From Bacillota bacterium (lineage in GTDB: Bacteria; Bacillota; Clostridia; Clostridiales; Caloramatoraceae): DNA of 8,762 bases. Below are positions 1 through 6,895 of this stretch, piece after piece (the stretch's first letter is position 1; each line of letters opens with the position of its first letter). The stretch covers positions 1 to 8,762 of the forward strand of contig JAEWEN010000005.1 in NCBI GenBank assembly GCA_023389275.1, given 5' to 3'. A program made the position numbers and the translations under genes. The notes beneath the pieces are model-generated. The model saw only the letters and a list, made by a program, of their open reading frames with translations. It was not told the DNA's origin and did not search any database.

Positions 1-869
1 TTAAAATCTCCTATGTAATCATGTTGTATTTTAAAGCTAATATCTCCATTAGATACTTTGCTAAGACTTTCTGAGATATTTTCTATATATGTTTTAAGCA
101 TTACTTGAGTGTTTTTAGCAACTGTAGTAAATTGACCTATTTCTGTTTCATCTTCTTCAATATTAATTTCAGTATTTAAATTTCCCTTAGATATTTCTTC
201 AAATGAGTCCTTAAGTTTAGTAATAGGTTCTATAACCCTAAGTTTTATAAACTTACTATAATCTGAAAATAAATATAATATTAAAGCTAAAAGAGCAAGA
301 GTTATAATTCCAAAAGCTATTAAAAAAACTTCAGCAATTTTTATAGTTTTATCTATACGAGTTATAAGAGAATCTTGAAAACTTATAATATAATTATCAA
401 TATTTTTCTTTTCAGAAGTGTATTTTTCTCCTAGTATTAAATCCTGAGCAGTTTTTAGATTATTTGCTTTTACAGCATCTGTTGTTTTAGTTTCAATTTC
501 TATAAGAATATCAAAAGAATTCATAGTTTTAGTAATTAATTCTTCTTCATTAGAAGCTGTACCTAGCTTTTGTATGTTTGCAATTGCAATATCCATTCCT
601 TTTGTTTCATAGGCTTCCTTTTCGAAAAGGTCAAGATGTGTTTTGTCTCCTGTTAAAGCATAAAGAGTCATTTGATTTGTTAAATAATCTGAAGACTCTT
701 TTAAAAGAGTGCTGTTTTTTTGTAAAAGACTTTTCGTGTTTGCTAGTCTATCAGTATAAAATGATGTCATAAGAGTAACAAAACAAAAGACTATACATGC
801 TATACTTAGTATTAAAAATTTTTTATTAATATTTTTTGTTGTTTCTAATAGGCTTTTTGTTGAATTCAT
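1..869 (-). CDS. Methyl-accepting chemotaxis protein with four-helix-bundle sensor, 3' end missing
   Basis: Membrane chemoreceptor, N-terminal 289 residues only; the reading frame stays open to the left edge of the window. I translated it from the ATG at 867-869, which is preceded by a strong AGGAGGAA site (877-884 on the complement) at normal spacing. Visible parts: a cytoplasmic start, TM1 at about residues 17-38, an extracellular helical sensor at about 40-175 (with SDYLTNQ and YALTGD motifs and a later ILGEKYTSEKK stretch), TM2 at about 178-202, a HAMP domain at about 203-257 (VIEPI, then DETEIGQF), and the start of a second HAMP-like segment ending in YIGDF. The methyl-accepting signalling domain that would contact CheA and CheW lies outside the window. 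It aligns almost without gaps with the next gene (YIGDF at 285-289 against YIGEF at 284-288), so the two are tandem duplicates that have diverged. The ligand is unknown; helical-bundle sensors of this kind cannot be assigned by eye. Being an MCP is near certain from the paralogue. Confidence 0.95.
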   Translation of the reverse strand, partial: MNSTKSLLETTKNINKKFLILSIACIVFCFVTLMTSFYTDRLANTKSLLQKNSTLLKESSDYLTNQMTLYALTGDKTHLDLFEKEAYETKGMDIAIANIQKLGTASNEEELITKTMNSFDILIEIETKTTDAVKANNLKTAQDLILGEKYTSEKKNIDNYIISFQDSLITRIDKTIKIAEVFLIAFGIITLALLALILYLFSDYSKFIKLRVIEPITKLKDSFEEISKGNLNTEINIEEDETEIGQFTTVAKNTQVMLKTYIENISESLSKVSNGDISFKIQHDYIGDF

Positions 870-876
870 AAAAAAC

Positions 877-884
877 TTCCTCCT
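877..884 (-). promoter_or_regulatory. Ribosome-binding site of the partial MCP
   Basis: On the complement this reads AGGAGGAA, followed by a short GTTTTTT spacer and then ATG. It is a near-perfect anti-16S match and fixes the start at 869. Confidence 0.85.
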
Positions 885-909
885 ACCATAATTTGCTCAA
901 CATTTACCT

Positions 910-936
910 ATATCGTCATGAAAACAAAAATAATGA
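910..936 (-). promoter_or_regulatory. Possible sigma-D (flagellar/chemotaxis sigma) promoter for the partial MCP
   Basis: On the complement, GACGATAT (917 down to 910) matches the -10 element of the motility sigma factor (GCCGATAT) at seven of eight bases. It lies about 40 bases before the start codon. The -35 position 15 bases further up reads TCAT rather than TAAA, only two of four, so the call rests mainly on the -10. Many Firmicute MCP genes are driven by this sigma factor, which makes it plausible. I saw no better sigma-A pair in the 870-968 gap. Confidence 0.35.
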
Positions 937-968
937 GGAAATTCTTGTTAATAAATGATGAAATGTGT

Positions 969-1001
969 AAAAAAGCCTCTCATTTATGAGAGGATTTTTT
1001 T
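969..1001 (-). terminator. Intrinsic terminator after the complete minus-strand MCP, symmetrical
   Basis: CCTCTCA (976-982), a four-base loop and TGAGAGG (987-993) form a perfect 7-bp GC-containing stem. It is flanked by A969-974, which becomes a U-run on the minus strand, and by T995-1001, a T-run on the plus strand. It starts right at the TAA stop of the upstream minus-strand gene, separating it from the partial MCP. The T-rich flanks on both sides mean it could work in either direction. Confidence 0.88.
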
Positions 1002-2676
1002 ATATATTTAGTTTAAATGTAGCTACTGTTTCATTTAAAACTTGAGCCTGGGATGCAAGTTCTTCAGAAGCAGCTGCACTTTCCTCAGATGTTGCTGAAT
1101 TTGATTGGACAATTTCTGAAATAGATGAAACCTTACTTGTTATTTGAGATACATATTTATCTTGATTTTCACAAATATAAGATATTTCCTTAACTAGTTT
1201 AAGAATATTAAGTGAGTCATTATTAACTTCATTTAATACATTAGCAGTATCTTTTGTTATTAAATTTCCATTTTCAACAGCTAAAATACTGTTTTCTATA
1301 AGTTTAGAAGTTTTTTTATAAGCTTCTAAGCAGTTATTAGCAAGTTCTCTAACTTCTTCAGCAATAACAGAAAACTGTTTTCCACCACTTCCAGCTCTTG
1401 AAGCTTCAATTGCAGTATTAACAGCTAAAAGGTTAGTTTGAAAAGCCATGTTATTTATTGTTTCAAGTACTTTTGCTATTTCATTTGATGAATTAGTTAT
1501 TTTATTCATAGCCTCTAGCATTTCTTTCATTTTATTATTACTGTTTTTAATCTTATTTACAGTACTGTTAACAATACATTCAGCATCCCTAGATTTATTA
1601 GAGTTTTCATTTGCACTAGAAGATATTTCAGAAAGGTTTTTAGAAAGATCTTCAATAGATACTGCTTGATCGCTAGAGCCTTGGGAAAGTGAAGTAGCAG
1701 TACTTGCAATTTCCTCAGAACCTATAGCAACTTGATTAGATGCTAAATTAATTTCAGATATAATTTCATTAAAGGATATAATAATTTTATTAATTGATGA
1801 CTTTAATCTTTCAAATTCCCCTATATATTCTTCATTAATAGTAAAATTTATTTCTCTATTGCATATTTTATTAAGGGATTCTGAAATATTATCTATATAG
1901 TGCACAAGCATAGATTGGGTGCTTTCAACTAACTTAGCAAATTCCCCAATTTCTGTTTCGTTTTTTTCAAAATTAAATTCTGTATGAAGATTACCTTTAG
2001 ATATTTCTTCAAATGAATTTTTCAAAGAGATAATAGGTTCTATAACATTTAGCTTTATAAAACTAGAGTATTTAGAAAAAATGTTTAATGTAATAAAGGA
2101 AAGTATTATCATAAATAATATAAAAATTGAAAGTATAATCCTAAAAATAAATACATTTGTATTTGCTCTTTTCATTATTGAGTTTTGGAAAGAGTCTACA
2201 TATTTATTAATTTCATTTTTAACATTAGTATACTCATTTCCTAAAAGTAAATTTTGAGCTGATTTTAAATCTCCACTTTTTACATAATCAGCTGCTTTAT
2301 ACTCGGTTTTTATAAGGTTGTCAGAAAGACTTTTAGATTTTTCCATTAAAGTCTTTTCTTCTTTTGTAACACCTATTTCAATAATTTTATTTAAAGCATT
2401 TGTAGTAGTTTTAGTTACATTTACTTCTTTCTCATATTCTAAAAAATATTTTTCATTTCCTGTTAAAGCATAAAACTTTATTTGGTTTGTTAAATAATCA
2501 GAGCCATACACTAGATTTTCACTAGCAGATTGAAGCAGACTTCTATTACTATAAAGGTTACTAGATACAAATGAAGTAATAAAAGTTAATATTCCTAATA
2601 TAATAGAGGAAATAACTATTTTAAATATTGTTTTGTTTGCTTTATTAGTTGTGTAAGATAAGGTTTTATTATTCAA
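1000..2676 (-). CDS. Methyl-accepting chemotaxis protein, four-helix-bundle sensor, HAMP, altered signalling tip (558 aa)
   Basis: Complete membrane chemoreceptor that should signal to the CheA/CheW kinase array. TM1 lies at about residues 17-40, a helical extracellular sensor at about 43-172 (SDYLTNQ, YALTGNE, later LLLGNEYT), TM2 at about 174-200, and HAMP at about 201-256 (VIEPI 211-215, NETEIGEF 239-246). A second HAMP-like segment follows at about 260-305 (EEYIGEFERLKSS). The methyl-accepting coiled coil runs from about 310 to 558, with the hairpin tip near 405-447. The C-terminal SATSEESAAASEEL at 527-540 is typical of the shorter signalling class common in clostridia. The tip departs from consensus: LLAVNTAIEASRAGSGGKQF replaces the usual LLALNAAIEAARAGE-GKGF. 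There is no C-terminal NWETF-type tether. The start is TTG, chosen because AGAAAGGATG sits at the right distance and the only nearby ATG is out of frame. It is a tandem paralogue of the partial MCP downstream and divergent from the dCache MCPs. The ligand is unknown. Confidence 0.97.
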   Translation of the reverse strand: MNNKTLSYTTNKANKTIFKIVISSIILGILTFITSFVSSNLYSNRSLLQSASENLVYGSDYLTNQIKFYALTGNEKYFLEYEKEVNVTKTTTNALNKIIEIGVTKEEKTLMEKSKSLSDNLIKTEYKAADYVKSGDLKSAQNLLLGNEYTNVKNEINKYVDSFQNSIMKRANTNVFIFRIILSIFILFMIILSFITLNIFSKYSSFIKLNVIEPIISLKNSFEEISKGNLHTEFNFEKNETEIGEFAKLVESTQSMLVHYIDNISESLNKICNREINFTINEEYIGEFERLKSSINKIIISFNEIISEINLASNQVAIGSEEIASTATSLSQGSSDQAVSIEDLSKNLSEISSSANENSNKSRDAECIVNSTVNKIKNSNNKMKEMLEAMNKITNSSNEIAKVLETINNMAFQTNLLAVNTAIEASRAGSGGKQFSVIAEEVRELANNCLEAYKKTSKLIENSILAVENGNLITKDTANVLNEVNNDSLNILKLVKEISYICENQDKYVSQITSKVSSISEIVQSNSATSEESAAASEELASQAQVLNETVATFKLNI

Positions 2677-2693
2677 TGAAATTCATCCTTTCT
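2674..2693 (-). promoter_or_regulatory. Ribosome-binding site and TTG start that define the 558-aa MCP
   Basis: On the complement, AGAAAGGATG lies seven bases before TTG (2676-2674) and matches the ideal AGAAAGGAGG at nine of ten bases. The ATG inside that site opens a frame that stops after five codons (MNFIE), overlapping the real start, so it cannot be the gene's start. TTG is a weaker initiator and may lower expression. Confidence 0.75.
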
Positions 2694-2833
2694 AAAGGTA
2701 TTAAATAAATCACTACAGTATATGTCATAGTGTTAAAAAAGGATTCAAAATATGATTTATATAAAATTCAATAACCTAAATGTATAGTGTATATAAATCT
2801 TATCTTTAAAGTAATTATGTTAGGGGGATTGTT
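2677..2833. promoter_or_regulatory. Divergent promoter region between the two MCP pairs
   Basis: This 157-base AT-rich gap must hold the start signals for both the 558-aa MCP (leftward) and the first dCache MCP (rightward). Rightward, a weak sigma-A-like pair is visible: TTCAAT (2767-2772), 17 bases, TATATA (2790-2795). Leftward, ATGACATATA lies about 43 bases before the TTG start. It resembles the ATGACGATATA block found at nearly the same distance before the partial MCP. A short imperfect symmetry, CACTA (2711-2715) and TAGTG (2728-2732), is present but may be chance. No element is strong, so the exact starts are uncertain. Confidence 0.45.
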
Positions 2834-4798
2834 ATGAGCTTAAAGACAAGATTAATGGCTGCTTTTTTAATAATAAGTATAATACCAGTTATACTTTCAA
2901 GCTTTATACTAGGAAAAACTAGTTCTAATGTTTCGGATAAAAAAGTAGAGGAGCTGTTAAGAGAGGTTTCTGCTAGCAAGGTAGAATTTATTGATCAGTA
3001 TATGGAAAGTGTTAAAACTCTGTTATCTGTAGTTACTGGAAATGTTAATGTTTTAGGAGAAAGTATGACATTTGCAGGTAAAGAACTTAAATCTATAGCA
3101 GAAAGCAACAAGGATATTAGTTGTGTTTATGTAGGTTTTCCAAATAACTTAACACTAGGATATCCAGATATGATTCCAGAAGGATACAACCAATATGAAA
3201 GAGATTGGTATAAAGGAGCTGTTGAAAACAAGGATAAATTTTTTATTAGTGAACCATATGTAGATGCTTTTACAGGAAAGCCGGTAATAACAGTTTCAAA
3301 ACACTTTAAGCTAAATTCAGGGCAGGAGGCAGTAGCTGCAATAGATATATTATCAGATACTATGTATAATGCTGTTTCAAAAAATAAGTTTGGAAATGGA
3401 GCGGAAATATCTTTAGTATCAAAAACGGGACAAGTTCTTGTTCATACAAATAAAAACTATGTTAATAAAAATTTTGCTGATGTAACAAAGTCTAATAATG
3501 AAATAATGAAAAGTAAAGAAGGAACTTTATTTATAAATAACAGCAAAGGTGAAAATGCCTTAGCATCATATAGTTCATCTAAAAACACAGGGTGGCATAT
3601 TATTTGTTCACTTCCAGAGAAAGAGTATTCTGCTGATATTAATTCATCAATAAAAACTGTAACTATAGTAAATGTAATAATTTTAGGATTAATAATTGTA
3701 TATTGCTTACTATTTACTAAAAAAATAACAGGTGTTATAGGACAAATAAACACTCAAATAAAGTCTCTTGAAAAAGGTGATTTAACTTCTATAGTTAATG
3801 TAAAAAGAAAAGATGAACTTGGAAGTATACAACATAGTCTAAATAGCTTAGTAAATAGCTTTAAAGGAATAATTACAAATATGAAGGATACTTCTTTTAA
3901 TGTTAAAAATGCTTCAAGTACTTTAATGAGTTTTTCAGACAAAAGTAATGAGGCAAATATAAATATAAGTGAATCAATAGAGGAAATGTCTGTAATGTCT
4001 GAAGGAAACTATAGTAGTGTTGAAGAGGTTAATGCTTCTATAGAAGAAACTTTAACTGCATATAAAGATGTTGCAGAAAATATATCAAGTCTTAAAGAAG
4101 ATAGTAAAACAGCTGTTTCTTTAGCTAATACAGGAAACTGCTATTTAGATGAAGCAATTGATGCTATGGATAAAATAGAATATGCAACAGGGGAAATGAG
4201 TGATATTGTACAGTCAATGGAGGAGTATTCAACAAAAATAGATTTTATACTTGGAACAATAACCTCAATTGCAGAGCAAACAAATCTTTTAGCATTAAAC
4301 GCTGCAATTGAAGCTGCAAGAGCAGGAGAGTCTGGTAAAGGATTTGCAGTTGTTGCAGATGAAGTTAGAAAACTTGCTGAAGAATCATCTAAATCAGCAG
4401 GGGAAATTGCATTGATTATAGAAAATATAAAAGTAAGAATAAAAGATGCATCTGAAGGCGTTGAAGTTAAAAAAGAGCTTGTTAAAAACGGAAAGATAAA
4501 AACTAGCGACGTTAAGGTAAGCTTAAGTGATATTATTACTTCAATAGAAAGAGTAGATGATTATTTAGAAAAAATAAATGTAAAAACTAAAGACCAGACA
4601 AAATCTATGGAAGAAATATCTACAGCAATTGAAAGTGTTAGCAGTTCTGTAGAACAATCTGTTTCTTTAAATGAAAAAATTAAAACAGCTAGAGATATTC
4701 AAAGTGACATATTAGATGAAATGAAAGAATCTATAATGTCATTAAATTCTATGTCAGATGGACTTGAAGAAGGAGTTAGGTCTTTTAAAATGGATTAA
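2834..4798 (+). CDS. Methyl-accepting chemotaxis protein with dCache sensor, predicted amino-acid receptor (654 aa)
   Basis: Membrane chemoreceptor predicted to bind amino acids outside the cell and control CheA. The ATG follows AGGGGGA at 2822-2828. TM1 is at about residues 7-27, the extracellular double-Cache sensor at about 35-272, TM2 at about 275-296, HAMP at about 297-350 (KDELG 326-330), and the methyl-accepting coiled coil from about 360 to 654. Its tip is canonical (QTNLLALNAAIEAARAGE 482-499, then GKGFAVVADEVRKLAE 501-516). In the membrane-distal Cache module Y118, R123, W125, Y142 and D171 are present. Their spacing matches, within one residue, the amino-acid-binding motif known from dCache receptors such as Pseudomonas PctA (recalled, not aligned by program). 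There is no C-terminal tether pentapeptide. The next gene is a gap-free paralogue of the same length. The 129-base gap between them has no strong terminator, so partial co-transcription is possible. Receptor identity is very sure; the ligand class is likely but inferred. Confidence 0.97.
   Translation: MSLKTRLMAAFLIISIIPVILSSFILGKTSSNVSDKKVEELLREVSASKVEFIDQYMESVKTLLSVVTGNVNVLGESMTFAGKELKSIAESNKDISCVYVGFPNNLTLGYPDMIPEGYNQYERDWYKGAVENKDKFFISEPYVDAFTGKPVITVSKHFKLNSGQEAVAAIDILSDTMYNAVSKNKFGNGAEISLVSKTGQVLVHTNKNYVNKNFADVTKSNNEIMKSKEGTLFINNSKGENALASYSSSKNTGWHIICSLPEKEYSADINSSIKTVTIVNVIILGLIIVYCLLFTKKITGVIGQINTQIKSLEKGDLTSIVNVKRKDELGSIQHSLNSLVNSFKGIITNMKDTSFNVKNASSTLMSFSDKSNEANINISESIEEMSVMSEGNYSSVEEVNASIEETLTAYKDVAENISSLKEDSKTAVSLANTGNCYLDEAIDAMDKIEYATGEMSDIVQSMEEYSTKIDFILGTITSIAEQTNLLALNAAIEAARAGESGKGFAVVADEVRKLAEESSKSAGEIALIIENIKVRIKDASEGVEVKKELVKNGKIKTSDVKVSLSDIITSIERVDDYLEKINVKTKDQTKSMEEISTAIESVSSSVEQSVSLNEKIKTARDIQSDILDEMKESIMSLNSMSDGLEEGVRSFKMD
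2860..2898 (+). repeat. 39-bp exact repeat shared by the two dCache MCP genes (copy 1, TM1 region)
   Basis: Identical base for base to 4954-4992. It encodes the first membrane segment of both 654-aa receptors. The next longest identities are in the signalling tip. It is part of the gene duplication rather than an independent element. Confidence 0.9.
4235..4275 (+). repeat. 41-bp exact repeat shared by the two dCache MCP genes (copy 1, tip region)
   Basis: Identical to 6329-6369. A second exact 35-bp block follows shortly after (4301-4335 and 6395-6429). Both encode the hairpin tip that contacts CheA and CheW, where the two proteins are nearly the same. Confidence 0.9.
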
Positions 4799-4880
4799 GA
4801 AAGTTAAGTTTATGAAAAATTTTGAAGATTCAGAAATTTCGACGAATTTATTATGAAAAAGTGTTAAAATAATATTAACC

Positions 4881-4903
4881 AATCATTTCCAAATGAAATG
4901 ATT
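4881..4903 (+). other. Perfect AT-rich inverted repeat between the two dCache MCP genes
   Basis: AATCATTTC (4881-4889) and GAAATGATT (4895-4903) are exact inverse complements with a five-base loop, CAAAT. The stem has nine pairs but only two are G-C, and what follows (CTTTCATAATAAGGGGG) has no proper T-run, so it would be a poor terminator. It sits 24 bases before the second MCP start and just ahead of its ribosome-binding site. It could be a leaky terminator, an mRNA processing or stabilising hairpin, or an operator. I cannot choose between these. Confidence 0.55.
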
Positions 4904-4913
4904 CTTTCATAAT

Positions 4914-4921
4914 AAGGGGGC
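4914..4921 (+). promoter_or_regulatory. Ribosome-binding site of the second dCache MCP
   Basis: AAGGGGGC lies six bases before the ATG at 4928. It supports independent, efficient translation of the downstream receptor even if the two genes share a transcript. I found no convincing sigma-A or motility-sigma promoter in 4799-4913. Confidence 0.75.
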
Positions 4922-4927
4922 GTAATT

Positions 4928-6892
4928 ATGAATCTTAGGAAAAAATTAATGATTGCTTTTTTAATAATAAGTATAATACCAGTTATACTTTCTAGTTCTA
5001 TATTAGGTAAAACAAGTATAGATATTTCAGATAAAAAAGTTGGGGATTATTTAAGACAGTCTTCTAAGGATAGAATTGAGTTTATAGATCAATATATATC
5101 TTCTGTTAAGTCTCAATTAGATATAGCAGCAGGAAATATAAATGTAATTAATGAAAGTACAGATTATGTTTCTCATGAGCTTAAGGCAATAGCAGACAGT
5201 AATAAGGATATAGGCTGTGTTTATGTAGGTTTAAGTAATAATAAAACAATAGGTTATCCTGATGTTATTCCAGATGGGTATAATCAATATGAAAGAGAGT
5301 GGTATAAAAAGGCTCTAGAGGATAAAGGAAAATATATAATTACAGAGCCATATGTAGATGCGTTTACAGGAAAAACAATAATTACAATATCTAAGTACTT
5401 TAAACTTTCATCAGGTCAAGATGCAGCTGCAGCAATAGACATTTCAATAGACACTATATATAACAATATTGCGCAAAACAAAATAGGAAATACAGGAGAA
5501 GTTATATTAGTTTCAAATACAGGTAAAATACTTGTACATTCTAATAAAAGTTATATAAATAAAAATTTATCTGATTTAGGAAATTATAAAGATGTAGCTT
5601 CATCAAGTGAATTATCAGTAACAAGTGGAAAAAATGCTTCAGGGGAAAAGGTGTTACTTGGATATAATACTTCTAAAACTACTGGATGGAAATTTATTTG
5701 CTCACTTCCAGAAAAAGAATATGCAAGTGAAGTTAATGGTGCAATAAAAACAATAGTTATAATAAATATAGTTTTAATAGCTTTAGTAGCTTTATATTGT
5801 TTTGTTTTCTCTGGAAAAATAGCAAGTGTAATAACAGCTATTAATAAACAAATAAAAACACTTGAAAATGGAGAGTTAAACTGTGAAGTAAATGTAAGTA
5901 GAAAAGATGAACTTGGTAGTATACAAGAAAGTTTAAACAGTTTAGCTGGAAGCTTTAAAAATATAATAGCTAATATGAGAAATACATCTTATAGTGTAAA
6001 AGACACATCAAATAGTTTAATAAATTTATCAAAGGAAAGTGAAAGTGCTAATACTAATATTAGTAGGTCTATAGAAGAAATAGCTATAATGTCTGAAAGT
6101 AATTATAGTAGTGTTGAAGAAATTAATGCTTCAGTTGAAGAAACTTTAACAGGATACAAGGATATGGCAGAAAATATTTCAAATCTTAAAGAAGATAGTA
6201 AAAGTGCTGTTTTTGTAGCAAATACAGGAAGTACTTACTTAGATGAAACAATTGTTGCTATGGATAAAATAGAAAATGCAACTGAGGATATGGGGAATAT
6301 TGTAAAGTCTATGGAGGAATACTCAACTAAAATAGATTTTATACTTGGAACAATAACCTCAATTGCAGATCAAACAAATCTTTTAGCACTAAATGCTGCA
6401 ATTGAAGCTGCAAGAGCAGGAGAGTCTGGCCGTGGATTTGCAGTTGTTGCAGATGAAGTTAGAAAGCTTGCTGAGGATTCATCAAACTCTGCTAATGAAA
6501 TTGCTGAAATAATAAAAAATATAAAAATGAGAATATCAGATGCATCTGAGGGAGTAGAGATTAAAAAAGAGCTTGTTAAAAACGGAAAAATAAAAACTGA
6601 AGAAGTTAAAGAAAATCTAAAAGATATTGTTTCTTCCATAGAAAGAGTAGATGAATATTTAGAAAGAATAAATATGAAAACTAAGGACCAAACAAGATCA
6701 ATAGAAGAGATTGCTATAGCTATTGAAACTGTTAGTTCATCTGTGGAACAGTCAGTTTCTTTAACAGAAACAATAAAATATGCTAAGGATACTCAAAGTA
6801 AAATCTTAGATGAAATGAATAATTCTATAGTATCTTTAAATACTATGGCAGAAGGTCTTGAAAATAATGTTAGGTCATTTAAAATGGATTAG
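4928..6892 (+). CDS. Methyl-accepting chemotaxis protein with dCache sensor, paralogue of the preceding gene (654 aa)
   Basis: Second dCache chemoreceptor, same length as its neighbour and alignable without any gap. TM1 is at about residues 7-27, the dCache sensor at about 35-272, TM2 at about 275-296, HAMP at about 297-350, and the methyl-accepting coiled coil from about 360 with its tip at 482-516 (QTNLLALNAAIEAARAGE, GRGFAVVADEVRKLAE). The amino-acid pocket residues Y118, R123, W125, Y142 and D171 are all kept, so an amino-acid ligand is predicted again. Divergence is uneven. By hand count residues 91-176 are about 72% identical between the two, the membrane-proximal stretch 211-250 only about 30%, and tip residues 461-520 differ at four of 60 positions. 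This suggests altered ligand preference or a changed second Cache module with unchanged output. Both proteins end in VRSFKMD without a tether pentapeptide. Transcription should stop at the strong terminator just after its TAG. The exact ligand is unknown. Confidence 0.97.
   Translation: MNLRKKLMIAFLIISIIPVILSSSILGKTSIDISDKKVGDYLRQSSKDRIEFIDQYISSVKSQLDIAAGNINVINESTDYVSHELKAIADSNKDIGCVYVGLSNNKTIGYPDVIPDGYNQYEREWYKKALEDKGKYIITEPYVDAFTGKTIITISKYFKLSSGQDAAAAIDISIDTIYNNIAQNKIGNTGEVILVSNTGKILVHSNKSYINKNLSDLGNYKDVASSSELSVTSGKNASGEKVLLGYNTSKTTGWKFICSLPEKEYASEVNGAIKTIVIINIVLIALVALYCFVFSGKIASVITAINKQIKTLENGELNCEVNVSRKDELGSIQESLNSLAGSFKNIIANMRNTSYSVKDTSNSLINLSKESESANTNISRSIEEIAIMSESNYSSVEEINASVEETLTGYKDMAENISNLKEDSKSAVFVANTGSTYLDETIVAMDKIENATEDMGNIVKSMEEYSTKIDFILGTITSIADQTNLLALNAAIEAARAGESGRGFAVVADEVRKLAEDSSNSANEIAEIIKNIKMRISDASEGVEIKKELVKNGKIKTEEVKENLKDIVSSIERVDEYLERINMKTKDQTRSIEEIAIAIETVSSSVEQSVSLTETIKYAKDTQSKILDEMNNSIVSLNTMAEGLENNVRSFKMD
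4954..4992 (+). repeat. 39-bp exact repeat shared by the two dCache MCP genes (copy 2, TM1 region)
   Basis: Identical to 2860-2898; it encodes TM1 of the second 654-aa receptor. Confidence 0.9.
6329..6369 (+). repeat. 41-bp exact repeat shared by the two dCache MCP genes (copy 2, tip region)
   Basis: Identical to 4235-4275, followed by the 35-bp block 6395-6429 that matches 4301-4335. Right after it the codons GGC CGT appear where copy 1 has GGT AAA. CGT is unusual in this AGA-using region. Confidence 0.9.
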
Positions 6893-6895
6893 TTT

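Noticed and set aside
578..772. Open plus-strand frame of 64 codons
   Set aside because: It is antisense to the conserved sensor of the partial MCP and has no ribosome-binding site; the protein is low-complexity and resembles nothing.
1448..1669. Plus-strand open frame inside the 558-aa MCP
   Set aside because: Hydrophobic shadow of the coiled-coil region, without ribosome-binding site or neighbours.
2711..2732. CACTA/TAGTG symmetry in the divergent region as an operator
   Set aside because: Only five-base arms separated by 12 bases, with no second copy; expected by chance in AT-rich DNA.
3457..3942. Minus-strand open frames inside the first dCache MCP
   Set aside because: They lie opposite a well-conserved receptor in frame, and arise from AT-rich codon pairs; no start signals support them.
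4799..4927. Possible c-di-GMP riboswitch or other leader RNA before the second dCache MCP
   Set aside because: Clostridial MCP genes sometimes carry such leaders, but the gap is only 129 bases and shows one simple hairpin; I do not see the conserved core of the class.
6370..6639. Minus-strand open frame of 89 codons in the signalling region
   Set aside because: It is the complement of the nearly invariant MCP tip; its serine/alanine-rich translation is the usual shadow of this coiled coil.
2834..6892. Tandem direct repeat as a mobile element or composite insertion
   Set aside because: No terminal inverted repeats, target duplication or transposase; the repetition is fully explained by two paralogous receptor genes.
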